The notes under the pieces are model-generated. The model did not search any database. It had not been told where the DNA came from and worked only from the letters and a program-made list of their open reading frames with translations. From assembly GCF_008831285.2 (NCBI RefSeq), contig NC_045145.1, positions 3,016,723 through 3,080,722 of the forward strand: a DNA stretch of 64,000 nucleotides. The letters are read 5' to 3'. Positions 1-14,300 of this stretch are shown here, piece after piece. How positions within the stretch are numbered: the first letter of the stretch is position 1; every line of letters starts with the position of its first letter. The translations under genes and the position numbers were made by a program. The DNA is from Nymphaea colorata (Eukaryota; Streptophyta; Magnoliopsida; Nymphaeales; Nymphaeaceae).

Positions 1-592
1 GTACTCAATTGTATGTCTCCACTCACAGGCCAGCTTCTCTGTATTCTGTATCATGAACAGTTATGCCAATTTTTCCCCTTGTGAATTGTAAAGGCTCGTG
101 TACCTGAAGAGTGTTATTGTCAAAAAATTTGAGTGCACAAAAAATTATTTTTTCATCCTTGAAGAATCTTTTCACAAATTGCAGTTTTTTAGTTTTTTCA
201 TTCCTTGTCATCATGCAGTTTAGGGGAGGGTTTTTCCAGCCATTCCTGCTTTCAGAACAACATCACAAATTCCACATAACTGCCTGCTTATTTATTTCCC
301 CTTCTCTTTTCATAATTTATTAAATGAGTACTTGTGGGATATTATTGTTGCATTCTGCATAATGACAAATAAACTTTGCTGGGAGTTTATATTCTTTGTA
401 TTTATTTTAAGCAACATTGGCCTTTGTGCTGCCAGATTTTATGAAATAAGATGCATTCTATTTGTTGGTTCGTTGTTAGATACTTGGAGATTTAGTCTTT
501 TAGGCTTATTAATTTTCTTTTGTCTATTTAGTATTTAGACAATATGGCTTTCTTAATTTTTCTGTTTCATCAAACCAAGAACTTCTGTGCAG
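1..592 (+). other. Right part of intron 2 of OSCA copy A
   Basis: This stretch precedes the acceptor at 591-592 that opens exon 3 of copy A. The equivalent intron in copy B is 878 bp, so exon 2 of copy A probably lies about 300 bp left of the window. No coding similarity or repeat was recognised here. Confidence 0.7.
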
Positions 593-3500
593 GTTATGGG
601 TACACTTTGCTGCTGTTTATATCATCTCAGGAGCTACTTGCTATCTTCTTTATATGGTAAGCTAGCAATCCCTGCTACTTATTCTTTCAGTTGTTCACTT
701 TTTTGCTAGGAAAAGAAGTGGCATTTTGATCGATTCAGCTTTGGCAATCTTTTTTCTGAAACTAGTGGTCTTAATGTCTTCTATTTTCCCATGCGTACAA
801 ATCACTGTTGGATTTTATCTACTGATAGAGTAGCAGTGCTATTAGCATGCAGCTAAATCTGTTGTTTCAATATGTGCACTAGGTTTATCTGATTATATCT
901 TATTAATACTTTTGTTCCTCTAGCAACTGCATATTGTATGCATGAGCTAAATCACTCTTAATGGACGGAATTTTTTTATGCAGGAACACCATTATATTAC
1001 TTCTAAGAGGCTTGCATATTTCTATTCGTCTAAACCTGAACCTCATGAATTCACTATTATTGTTCGTGGAATCCCTGTGGCTGAAGGCAGTACTTTGGAT
1101 GACAGTGTTGAAAAATTTTACAGAGAGTACCATCCTTCAACTTACCTTTCACATGAAGTGGTTCACCGTACAAGCAGACTTCAATCTCTTATTGTAAGAG
1201 CTGCAAGATATCCTTTTTTTCATTTTTCACCTTTTTGTTATAATGCATGAACATTTCTTTCTGGAATAAATGAGCAAAAACTGATTAAATTAAAGCTCCA
1301 GAGTGCTCGTAAGAGTCAGAATTTTTGGTGACCTGGATTTCTAGAACCAGGTTTTGACTCATGACAAAAAAAGGTTGTTGGGGGGTGGGGGGTTGGATAA
1401 GGAAGCAGCCCACAAAAAGTATGAAGGAGAGAAAGGAAGTTGTTGAAAGGAATAGAAGCAATCATTTAAGATCTTCTCACTGGCCAGTCATCTGTTTTAT
1501 GTTTTTGTTTTGTTTGCTTACTAGAAGCATATCATTATCATGCTCTGTAAATTGTCAATGGGAAACTTTGTGTGCATGACTAGAAAACTAAATATATCAA
1601 CATACCTTAACTTCGGGACTGGATTAGACTTCCTAATATGCTCATTGTTTATTGTTCTTTATGACAAATGAGATTGCATAAGATGCCAAATGTTGCATTC
1701 ATCAGTCTGTTGGGTATATATATTTCAGCAGTTAGTTTTTTGTATTTACTAACTTCGTTATTTTGGTCTTCTTTCCATAAAGTGCCACACCCCTTCATCC
1801 TATGCTAGATGAATGTGAATATGGAAATGTGGGGGATGTAGCCTTGGGCTACATGATGGAAACTTTGGAAAAAATAAACTCAGAGACAAATAATCAAATG
1901 TACGTATCTAACATTTTCTATTTTTTATTTTATAATCCATATCTAAGCTTGAAACCAGTTCATGTCCATGAAAACTGTCAGACCACTTCTCTCTTTCTCT
2001 CTCTTGTTAGATCATGTTGAAAATGATAAGTTCTCTATGCTAATTTGAAAACAGAAACCTATATGATTTACTAAACCAAATTTTAGCCACGATCATGTTC
2101 ATCAATTGTAAATGATTGATTTTCACCATCTTGCATTTGAATCTGATGATGCATTGATAAGATTAAACCTACTAAAGTAGTAAATTAATAATTTGCAAAC
2201 ACATCTATAGAATCAAATGTAACGTTTGTTATGTAAATTCACTCAAAACAAGGGTGAGACCATATGTTTCCTTTTTATGCACGCACAGACGTGTATGTCG
2301 TATTATGGTTGCATGAGTACATATGTTTTCCTTTGCATATGAATCTGGATTGTTTTTTTTGTAGGAAACTGATGGCTTCCATTTTGTTAAACTTCACAGT
2401 TAATTTTTAATTTCATACTTATTGGACTAGTATATGCACTATTATGTCTTTCTCTGAAATAAGAATGATAAATACATAATTTTTCATCTCAGAGAGACGC
2501 AGAGAAGCTATACAAAAGGATTGTCCAACTGAACCCGAAAACATCTACGGAGCAGAATTCAGAGAGTGGTAGTTTTTTTGGACGATGGTGGAGGAAAAAT
2601 CTTGTTACCAAATATAAAAGGAAATTGGAAGACTTGGAAGAAAATGTTAGGATTGAACAGTCAGATGTTTCAAGAGGAAAGGTAAATTTATGTTATCTTT
2701 GTCTGCAAATTGACAAAAAATATCTTCTGGTGATTGATGTTGTTTGCCGATTTTAGCTTTGGCATCTTCCATATATGATAAAAATACATTGGTAATCTCA
2801 TTAGTAGTCTTAGTCGCTAATCCTGCTCCAGTAAACTTTTCTTTGTATATGTTGTAATTTATTTTTCAGGTTTTAACTGTTTATCTGATGGTGTGCTTCT
2901 TTCATCAGCTTGTACTTTTTCATTGTGAAAATATGCATAACTTGTGTTCTCTTTCTGGTGATCAGTAGAATGTTGCTGCTTATATAGCATACTTACTAGC
3001 TACTAAGTGTGTGAAAATGATCATGTTGCTGGATCATTAAACTTTCTAGGTTGACCTTTGTCAGCTGGCATATGTACTTTTGGGTCAGAAGTCACCTATT
3101 GACTAATGTGTCAGTACAAGGGTTTAATTGTTTTCTGCAAGTAAAAATAAGCAACTTTTTGTGGGGAGTGCTTTTTTTTTTCTCTTATGTTGTCAGCTAT
3201 AGCCTGGTAACTTATGCAGTGCTTTTGTGGTTTTGCAGGAAATTCCTGCTGCCTTTGTTTATTTTAGATCCCTTTATGGTGCAGCAATTGCAAATCATAT
3301 CCAACAGTCACCCGACCCCACAGAGTGGATAACTGAACAAGCTCCAGAACCTCGTGATGTTTTTTGGCCATTTCTTTCGACTACATTTCTACAGAAATGG
3401 ATATCCAAGTTGGTGGTCATAGTAGCATCTATTGCTCTGACAATCGTCTTCCTTGTTCCTGTTGTGTTTGTACAAGGACTTGCCAACCTTGACCAATTGG

Positions 3501-6500
3501 AACTGTGGCTGCCCTTCTTGAAAAGCGTGTTAAGCATGTGAGCATTTTTTTTTCAGCTTTTAACATTTATTGAATTTTTATATTTATTCCTAATTTTAAA
3601 ATATACTGAGAGATCTTTTAAAAGTCCCATAGTTTCTGAACTGTGGATTGAGCATTTGTTTCCTTGGATGCAGAAGCAGCTATGTGGGTAATAACTGTAT
3701 GATTATGTTACCTTTTGAAATATTCATTGCTTGTTCCTCAGTGTATAAAGTAAGGTCTCGATGTTTAGCTAAACGAGCAGTGGGTGGCTCTTTATGCTGA
3801 CCAACCAGATTTTATTTTTCTAAAGAATCTTGTTGACTGTTAAGGCCTGACTTGATGAAGGACATACAGTGTAATACATCGAATCCTGGAAAGATTAAGA
3901 ACAAATTCTTTGGTAGTGAGCAATATCCTCAGTTGTCATAACATGAGGCTTTCCTTTACTTGTATTACAGCTCCTTCATTGGTATTCTTGCTTCATGAAA
4001 TAGTTTATAACTAAGACCAAAATAATGAGTAGATGAAGGCAAGTGATCTTAGAATCAATGACTTTTTGCACTTAGCTTTTGATCACTTGATCTGCATTTC
4101 TGCAAAGCACACATTTACACATGCAGAAAACAATAAGAAATTTCTTTCCTGGTTTGAACATAGGGAAAACTGTTTCAGATTAGAATTCTTTATATGAACA
4201 TGCACTAGTCTGTGTGTGGCATGTTCAATAGGAAAAAAAGCCATGAGGGAGCTCAATAGTTATGGAAAATGATGGATTGACAGTAAGGCAGGGAATACAG
4301 GTACCAAAATCTTCAAACATAAAAATCTTAGCTTAAGCAAAGAAAGAAAAAAATATTTGCTCCAGATGGCTCCCTTGCATATGCTTTTCATTATGTGGTG
4401 AGATGACCCTTAATAACAAGCCATATACTCATGTTTATGAATGATGATGCATGCACAACATATATAAGTGCAAGAGATTATGCTTTTTTGCAATATAGGA
4501 TGAAACACTAGTTTAAGTAGGTCATGGAAACTCAGATGGATGCCATAGGTTTATATTGCTACTATATAAAAGATCTCCACATCTTTTAAAAGTTTATCCA
4601 TACTGGTTTCAATTTAAACATTATATACAAAATTTACAGGATCGCGCTTTTCAAGGGGAAAAAATTATTCATTAGTAAAATTTGTTAACTTTCTATGATG
4701 AAGTAAATTTAGTATTTTATTCAGATTCTCTAATATTAGTTTTGTGAATATGTGAAAATTGCCCTGGTAGAAATCTCTCTCTCTCTCTCTCTCTCCATCT
4801 TCCTCCCTCTCTTTGTTCTTCCCCCTAACTCTCATCGTCTTCTCCAAAGTTGCTTCTTTTCTCTCTTACAATGACAAGAAACTATTGTTTTCATTACATT
4901 TTTATGACCATCAAGGCATGTCAACTGCCAAGATGCAGATTAGACTTTTAGGCAATGTTGTAAAAAACGTATCGTAATGCCATATCGGTCAGGCCAATAG
5001 ATGCGCCATATCATAAAGTATTGTAATGTATCGTATGTGTATCGTAAATTTATTTTTTAATTCAAAAAAATAGAAAAAATAGAAAAACATAGAGAAAATC
5101 AGATAAATCAAGAAAAATAAAAAATGTTTTTTAATGAAAAAACATGTTATACATAATGGCAAACTTATTATAGGTATGAAGTTACTTCACAAACATTAAT
5201 AAGTGGTCGTAATATCATATAGCAACGCAACATGAACTAAGACATCAAGAAACATAATTTATAAGATGATCTACATAATAACTCATAAGTCATAAGATCC
5301 ATAACACATCAAAAACCAAGTTTTATGTACACTATGCATCACATCACAAGACAAAATTGTTCAATGTTCATGCAAATAACAAATGAAAACAGCTTCATTC
5401 ATAATCTTTATCATCTCATTTCCATTCTCATTTTCATCTTTCGTAGAAGATATAAACCCTCTTTATCTAAACAAGAATCAATCATCCATGCATAAATCTG
5501 CCCTCAAATTGATGATTTCATGGTGAAACTGATTATTCCTTTTGAAAATTGCCACAATCTCCCCCTTCTTCAACTATTAGTTATGTTCAGAAATGAAGGA
5601 GGCAGGTTTTAAAAATTAGTTTGAAAAAGTGTGGTTTTAACCCCGTATTTTTTAAAATAGACATGTATTGCACGATATAGGGCATATCGCCCTGTATCAT
5701 ACGATATAGGCTGTGTATCGCACGATACATGCGATACACATACGATATACCACCTGTTTGTGATACAGGTGGTGTATAGTCTCATAAATTTAAAACGATA
5801 CAGTATATATCATACGATACGGCCCCATATTGTATGATACGTACAACACTGCTTTTATGGGCCTGTCATCTTACTTTGTTCTTTGACATAAAAATTGAAG
5901 TGGCTTTTTTTTTTTTTGTGGGCTTGTGAATTGTTGTTCTTCTCCTACTTTAATCTTCCTCTTATGGTTAAACTCTCAAATCTCAATTGAAAAAGATAGT
6001 TGAAAATGAAAAATTGGTGAGAATTAATAAGAACAAGGAACAGATTGTTAAGAGTTATTTTTGTAATCTTTATTTTCTATCTTTTTGGATTTATCCTTTG
6101 CCTGTCTTTTGCATTTAACTTTTCCTTTATTTTGTATTTTTATTTTCTGTATTTTTGCAGCTGAAATTTACTGATGTAAGAACGTATTGGACTCTCCAGC
6201 GGATAGATTTACTAGCCTTTGAAGATCCCAATGTCTCCTTATTTCTTCTATTTAAGGACTTATGTGGTCCTTTTCTTTGTAGGTTTCTTTGAAGCTATTC
6301 TGTGGGAGTTATTAGTTTATTGTTTTGTGCCTTAGTGCACATTTAAATCTAGCCATTGGGGATCCCAATGGCTCCTTCTTCTTTTTATTTAAGGACCTAA
6401 GTAATCCTCGTCTTTGAAGCTATTGTGTACGAGTTATTAGTTCATTGTTTTGTGCCTTAGTGCACATTTAAATCTAGCCATTGGGGATCCCAATGGCTCC

Positions 6501-8255
6501 TTCTTTCTTTTATTTAAGGACCTAAGTAATCCTCGTCTTTGAAGCTATTGTGTGCGAGTTATTAGTTCATTGTTTTGTACCTTAGTGCACAGTTTCTGTC
6601 ATCAATTCCTGTTATGAACGTTCTTTTGTTAAGCCATTGGTGTGGAATATATATTCTCATCCACATTCTTTTGATCATTAGGCTATTGTCTTCATTAAAG
6701 AAGAATTCAGCTACCTTGATATATATATATATTAACTTCTATTACGATAATTTCCTAGCGATATAGTTTATATGTTAGTTCTGTTAAACGAAAACTCATC
6801 ATATTTTGTACCTTTTATGAATTGTTTTACATAGATGTTGATAATTGCATGTCCCTTATATATATCCTGTGAAGAACATATGACATTTGGTAATTATATA
6901 CTCTTTTAAAAGACACTGCCCTATGATAAAACGCTGATTAATATGCTTTTGTTTTACCCAGAGGCTGTGCTGCTTCATTGTAGTTCCATAGACACAGTAT
7001 GAGACCTCTAAATTATGTGAAAGCATGCTTTCTCTTTGGTTGGATTATTGTCACTGGTAACTGGAAAGATCATATGTGTTTCTTATTGCACATCCCTTAG
7101 GAAGCGAAAATGGATAAGCAATATGCTGACTGTTGGCTGTAACGTTTGGGCAGGACTGTTGTAAGTGAGGTCATAACAGGATATCTACCTAGTCTTATTC
7201 TTCAGATGTTTTTGTCCATTGTGCCCCCCATCATGAAACTATTCTCCTCAATGCAAGGATATATATCCTACAGCCAAATTGAAAGAAGTGCCTGCAGCAA
7301 AGTACTGTGGTTCACCATCTGGAATATTTTCTTTGCCAATGTGCTATCTGGATCTGTTGCCAGCCAGCTTAATGTATTTTCCGACCCCAAAAATATTCCA
7401 ATGAGGTTGGCAGTTGCTGTCCCAGCACAGGTGAGGAAAAAAATATGGTCTTCTAAATAGTAAATACTGTCAGATAGACCTCTAAGATTTGCAGTTAAGA
7501 TACTGTTCATACATCTGTTCAAATCTGTACCATTTACCCATCAACAGTAAACCACTGTTACGGATATTGCAATGTTTTTGAAAATAGCGTGACGTTAACA
7601 TACAAAAAAAAAAAACGAAGAAATGGGGAAAAGATGCATTTTAAGAAAAACGTGAAAAATAAAATTGTCATATTTTTTGTATTTTCTTCCCATTTTTTCG
7701 TTTTTTTTTCTTTTTTAATGCTAATAACATTATGGATTAAAATTTAAACTTGAATTAAATTATTTTATCACTATTTTTTATCATCATTAAAACTATAATT
7801 TTTCATTTTATTTAGTTTTTCTATTTCTTATTATTTTTTCATTTATGTTATTTTTACCTAATTTATAGATTTTTTTTTTATAAATTTGCTGACGTTTTCC
7901 CAACAAAATCATCTTTGCTGAAAAGTACCTGAGAAAAACCTTCTTGTTAAAACCTGAGAATGATTTTTGTGACAATGTAATTTAAAAACTCATGAAACTG
8001 TGACTGGAGATATGTTGTGCAAATCAAATCAATATAGAAGGATTTTGGAAACCCATGTCTTTGGATATTTGTGAGAAATTTTAAATATTTCATCGGTTCT
8101 ATTTGACATGCACTCAAATGAAAAATTTAAATCGGGTAAGCCTGGTGAAGTGTGAGTAATTGCTTTTCGTTTTTTGCCTGAAAAACCAACTGTTGCTTAT
8201 CCATTACTCACTCCATATGAATGCTACTCTCCTCTCTCTCTCTCTCTCTCTCTCA

Positions 8256-8320
<65 letters not shown>

Positions 8321-11300
8321 CCATGAGGTGTTCTTTGCATAATTGTTCGATTGTATTTCTTTTTGTGTTCAGGCATCCTTTTTTATATCTTATGTCGTGA
8401 CATCTGGTTGGACAAGTCTTTCGCTAGAGCTCACCCGTGTTGTTCCTCTCCTTTGTGATTTTGCAAAACGGCACTGTTGCTGTTGCGGAACTGTTGATGA
8501 CGTCTTTGTTGCACCATCCATACCTTACCACCGTGATATTCCTAAGATCCTTTTCTTTGGTCTTCTTGGAATTACCTATTTCTTCTTGGCTCCACTAATT
8601 GTGCCTTTCCTTTTGTGCTACTATTGTCTTGGGTATATCATCTACCGCAATCAGGTAAACTTCTTTTGCTGTGGTTTTAGAATGATCTCCAAGCTGAATA
8701 CATTTTAAGTTGCTTTAGTCGATAACTCATTCATCGTAGAGCATTTAATTTGTATTGGAAATTATTCCGTACAAATAGAAGCATGCAGTGGCTACAGTGG
8801 ACAGTGTGCGCAAGATAATTAAGATAATTAAATTTATGAGTTCCAAATTGTGATACGACCTCATGGATGTTCCAGACATGGTTTGTTTGTTAGAATGCAG
8901 TTTGGATCGTTTCTGATGTGAAAAATATCTCTTGAAATGAAAATTTTCAAATATTGTGGACCACTAAAATTCAAAGGTTTAGTGTGACAGCTCTGTGACC
9001 CAGAATCTGCTTTATGTCATGCAGCCTGCAGTTATTGTATTAGATATTCAAAAGAATTGAAAAATTCATCTGGATTGTTGTCAATCAATCAGTATACTCA
9101 TAAGTATATGATATTTTTCTTATTTATGCATATATCCTCGATGTAATTCTGTGTAGATGTTAAAAAAGAAGTGGATTTGGGACAAGTTAATTGCTTCTTA
9201 TTGGTATAATTGATCATGGAATGTTAATGTCATACCAATGCATTTGAATGGACGGATTTAGGCTTTTAGCTGGACATATTAGGGAGTTTGTATTGTTCCA
9301 AAAAGTGCTTGTATGAAAAGGAAAAACCGTAAACCATTCTCACATTCTGCTTGTTAAGTGGAGAAAGTTTCACAGGGTGTGCTTCACAAATATTGGTTTT
9401 GTTGTATGGATATTATGATAACTAAGTAAAGTTATATAATCAAGAAGAAATATATACGCAAGATGCAAGTAATGTGCATATCGAGATTTATTTTCTACCA
9501 TCATTGCATTCTTGTGGTCCTTTTCCTATTTATGATCGTGATTAGGTGGTGATTAAAATTTACCAATAATAATGTAATTACCATACTGCATTCAAGCCTT
9601 CATATCTCGAAAGCTTATGTTTTCTATTTTATTGTATCCATTCAAGGTTTAACTGTGAGAAACCTCGAGAAATTGTTCACAACAAGAAAAATTAGATAAG
9701 AGAAGAATACAGGAAAGAAGAGAAGTGGGGAAATAGCATGTCCTAATGATTGGGCGCAGGTGATTGTTGCATTGAATATAGAAGGGGTTGCCCTATTTGT
9801 TAAAAATGCAATAATACCCATTTGGAGACTGAGTATTTGCTCAATAAGTACATGGGACATGTTAATTTGATTGGAATCATCTCCAGACCAATAACCAAAA
9901 TAAGAAGAACAATATGATGCATGTCAATTTAACATTCCCTTTCAAGTTGTGCATGGTTTTGAACCATACTTGCCTATTAGAAACTAAAACCTATTCTTCA
10001 TAAGGCTCTTGGTGAATAAATCTATAATCTAATTATTTGATCGAATGGAATGAATGTTCAATTTCCTTGTATTGAATTTTCTACTTGACAAAGAACTGTT
10101 CAATCTTAAATTACTTCTTTTCACTATGCAGGATGAGATTAAGCGAAATCTAAACAACAGTTTGGTTATTCTAAGAAAAGAGTAAGGTATTGCGCCCCTA
10201 TAGCTCAAGTCACAGATTTCTAACCCAAGTCTTCCTAGTAGCAGCAACTATCACTCTTATGTCCTGCTTCTGTAGTAGACCTGGCAACTGCCTTCTATTT
10301 AAAAACTACTACAAGAGATAAAATTAGGTCCTCCTAAAAATAAAATGTCCTGATACTGGTTTCCTATCATTGGATCTTCATCCATGTCAAGATCAGTATA
10401 AACAGTAAGGTCATGAAAGGACTATATAGAATTCTCCTAAGTATACAGTAAACCATCTCCAATGGTACTCTTCAAATATCTCAATATCTTCTTCAGAACA
10501 TCCATATGCCTTGACTTATGTCACATGGGTGTGGTTGCTGGTGTAGGTGCAAATATGGATGTGGGTGCAACATTTTTTAGAAAAAATTCGGTTTTGGTGT
10601 GGCCATGTATGTGTGTATCTGTGTGTGACAAGAAGTTAAAAACTTTAAAGCAAGGAGAACTTTTATGAGAAGCCTTTTATTGTAACAAAAGAAATTTTTC
10701 AAAAGTTGGATGATAAAATTTTAAAGTTAACAAGACTCTTTTTTGGAAATAATAACAAGAAAGAAGTTTAAATAAATTATAAACCCTAATTGTTTTCATT
10801 TTCTCTTCCACATCCCACCATTGGGTATGTCTCTTCCTCTTCCTCCTTCTCTCCCTTCTTCCGACTCTCCTCCTCTGTCATGGCCACACATGGAGCATGA
10901 GAAACATAGGAGAGCTCACCAGTTGCTGAAGGGAGGTCACCGTAGTCCGAGATGGTTGTGGACTGTCCAGGCTTCACAGCTATGGATGAATGTGAAAGCT
11001 ATAATATTATTAATTGTTATTAGCTCCCTTGCAACTTAAATGGATTTTGGAACAGATTGGGCCCCTTTTTTTCAACATCAAAGTTGGAATAATTTCAGCA
11101 ATTATTCCGAACGTGAAATTGGTTCTGATTTTATACCCGATCAGGTTTTGGATATTGCATATGATTTATATGGAGGCCATTACTCCTTAAACCCATTACT
11201 GAAAGAGAAAAAATTATTAGGCTCTCCTACTTTTTCCTTATTTTCCCTTTTGCGCTGTCTAGTTTCATAGGTGATGCTAAGGCCTTGTGTCAGTTTCCTC

Positions 11301-14300
11301 TCTCTCTCTCTCTCTGAAGACTGTGTTCATTCATGTCCATCCTAATTTAGGTTTCTGGCTCAGCAACTGGTCCCTGTCTCTCCCCTTTTTTCTCAAGACA
11401 CACAAGACACAAACACACACACCCACACCCACACAGAGGTTCATGCGCACACTCCATTAGACATGTCATGAACGTAGTTTTATATATGAAGGCCATAGCG
11501 TTCACTTTTCCGTAGAATGTTTGAACTTCGTTCCATTATTTGGATGCATTTGGCAACGGTGCTCATGATATAATCTGTTTGACGTTCTGGACTATCTGAT
11601 TCTTGTATTTGGAAACTTTCAATTAAGCAGATAAGCAAAATGGACTTTCTTGGATGTCTTCAGGTCATGCTTTTGCATAATTGACGAACTATAATCTGCC
11701 ATTAAATTTCTTAATGGTTTGAGCAACCTTTTTTTTTGTGAAAAAAAAAATCTTGACCTTAACTTAGCGGCACTTTTGTCTAGGTCACTCTCATGCACCT
11801 TTAGGAAGAAGGATTGGATACACAAGTTGATGTGGATACTTTTGGGTATTAACATTTTTATTGCATGGAAATTCTCCTTGTTCCTTCTGCTTAACCTTTA
11901 ATGTCTCCTTTTTTCTGTGTTGGTGTATTATAGTTGACAAATCAACAAGCGCATGGTTTTGTTTATTACAGTACTAAACCCTGAATTTGTAATATGCAGC
12001 TGCTAAATGTTTACATGCCAAAGTTTGAGACTGCTGGGAAATTCTGGCCTGTGGTGCACAATTGTCTGATATTTTCTTTGGTATTGATGCAAGCTATTGC
12101 TGTGGGAATATTTGCACTGAAGAAGCTTGCACTTGCATCCAGTTTGACAATTCCACTTCCTATACTCACGCTCATATTTAATGAGTACTGCAGGAAACGG
12201 TTCCTGCCCATATTCAACACATATTCGGCTGAGGTACTTCATAATTTGATGGTCATAGATATAGAAGTCACTTTCAGCTTTTCGTATCAATATTTTTTAT
12301 GATGTCCTGTTTGTTTTGTGATTGGATCTCTTGAACCCTTCTGGACATTGTCAAAAAATAATTTATTCAGTCATCCATGTGCAGAGCACCAGTAGTTTTT
12401 CATGCTTCGACTTTGTTCTATGCTCTTGTTGTTATTCATGTGTGTGGAGAGGTTTGTTGCTGTTGCATGTTTTGTACTTTTCACTTCAGTATTACCATAA
12501 CCTTACTGTCACTAGAACCTAGAGGGTGCTTTCCTTCTGAAAGTGATAATCAAAGAGGGATGAAAGCAGAAGACTAAGAATCAGAAATTTACGTGGTTCG
12601 GTACAGTATGTACGTCCACAATATAAGCCTCTCAAAACTCACACACACATAACCTCAGAAATTTATATGCGGTGGAGGCTGCTACAATTTGTTAATGTTA
12701 AGTTGGGTTTACAAAAATGCTTATACACGTTTTGGTGACTGTCTTTGTCAGTCACAATTCATGCTACATTTGTGGTTGCCAAAACCGAGCCAGCCATGAC
12801 CGTGTCTCCTTGGTTGATGGTTGTAGATATGTTTTCACCCTTACAATGCTTGACAAATTACAATCAAGTCAGCCTATTCATTCTCTTCACAACTTTTTTA
12901 TTTTAATGCTAGTTTTAATTTTCTAGAAACCTTCCAGATTGTCAGCAACAAAACTTTCTCTCTTAAAGTGGAAATTCCTGTTCTTTCTTTTCTCCCTTCT
13001 TGTTCACTAGTATGCCATTCTTCTCCTTGTCCTATCTCCTCCTTAGGTTATCCATTTTTTATAAGATTAACAGACTTTGGCTCTTTTCTTTTCCTTCCAA
13101 TTTTTGGAAAATTAAACTTCACCTACTGGTCCCAATTGATTTGACATTTGGATCTTCAAATGACACCAGGGTGGCAGCGCAACCTGTGTCACTGATGTCA
13201 TTATATAGCCTTATATAGTTTTAAGCGCATTATGCCAAGGATGCTGTCTCTATGTACGTACACATTTTAATTTTAGGTGGTGTCAAATTCTTCCAACTCA
13301 CTGACAAGGAAAAAAAAAAAACTATACTTCTCCTTTTAAGATGCTTCATAATGTATAGCCTGAGTTTTCTGGCTCCTACCCATCAGGACATAACATTAAC
13401 AACTTAAAGGAAAGACACCCTAGCCTCATATGCTTTCATTGAGTTGCATGGAAACACATGGCGGTTGACCTCAATTTACAAAGAGATGTAGCCTCATATG
13501 CACCTGAAACATTGATTTCTCATTGACAGAAACTTAGAATTACTTATCAATGGATGATGAGTACCAAGAATATGCAGCCTCCTGGTTTCTGGCATACATC
13601 TCCCAAGTTGATTACTTTGAATTGTTGCTTCCGTGATTGCAAAAATATCCAGATTTGATTATTTTTTCACATTCATTTCCAAGCTTGATTGTATGACTTC
13701 ATTCAAGAGTTCCATTGCAGTTGTTAGATGGTGATAGCTTACTTCATCATCAAGAGATTAACAACTGTGTTGTTTGGTGAGAACTGAAAATTTACCTCTA
13801 TATGGTTAAATAGTGGGAAACATAAAGTGAATAGGATTAGAATTGATAAACATTTTCATCATGGGATAAGAGTTACAACTTACAACCATGATTTGCAAGA
13901 TCTCAATTGCAAGTTGTAAGTAATGGGTAATGACTTCTCCCTTTGCACAATTGCTTTGATAAAGGATAAATCTTGTTGGTGATTGAACATGCTTCAATTG
14001 ATTCTGCAATGAAGTAATGATCTACTATAGATTGATTATTGTGCCAGTAACTCAATCCTACACGTTCGTACACGCAGAATCATGCTGACTTTGTCAAACC
14101 TGCTTAAATATTGTCATGTACAATTGGGACTAGAGTGTAGTATTTTTAGTTTTTACACCTATATTTGATCATATTCAATCATAAATTATATTATATATCA
14201 ACAAATAGATAGCTTATAATCATCTGACTATTTCATGTTCACCACCCTTATTTTGAGCTGGCAACTATGTAAACCCATGGGAGGAAAAACAAAAACTCCC

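Noticed and set aside
4665-4847. Minus-strand frame rich in RERERE
   Set aside because: Translation of a CT/GA microsatellite at about 4774-4796.
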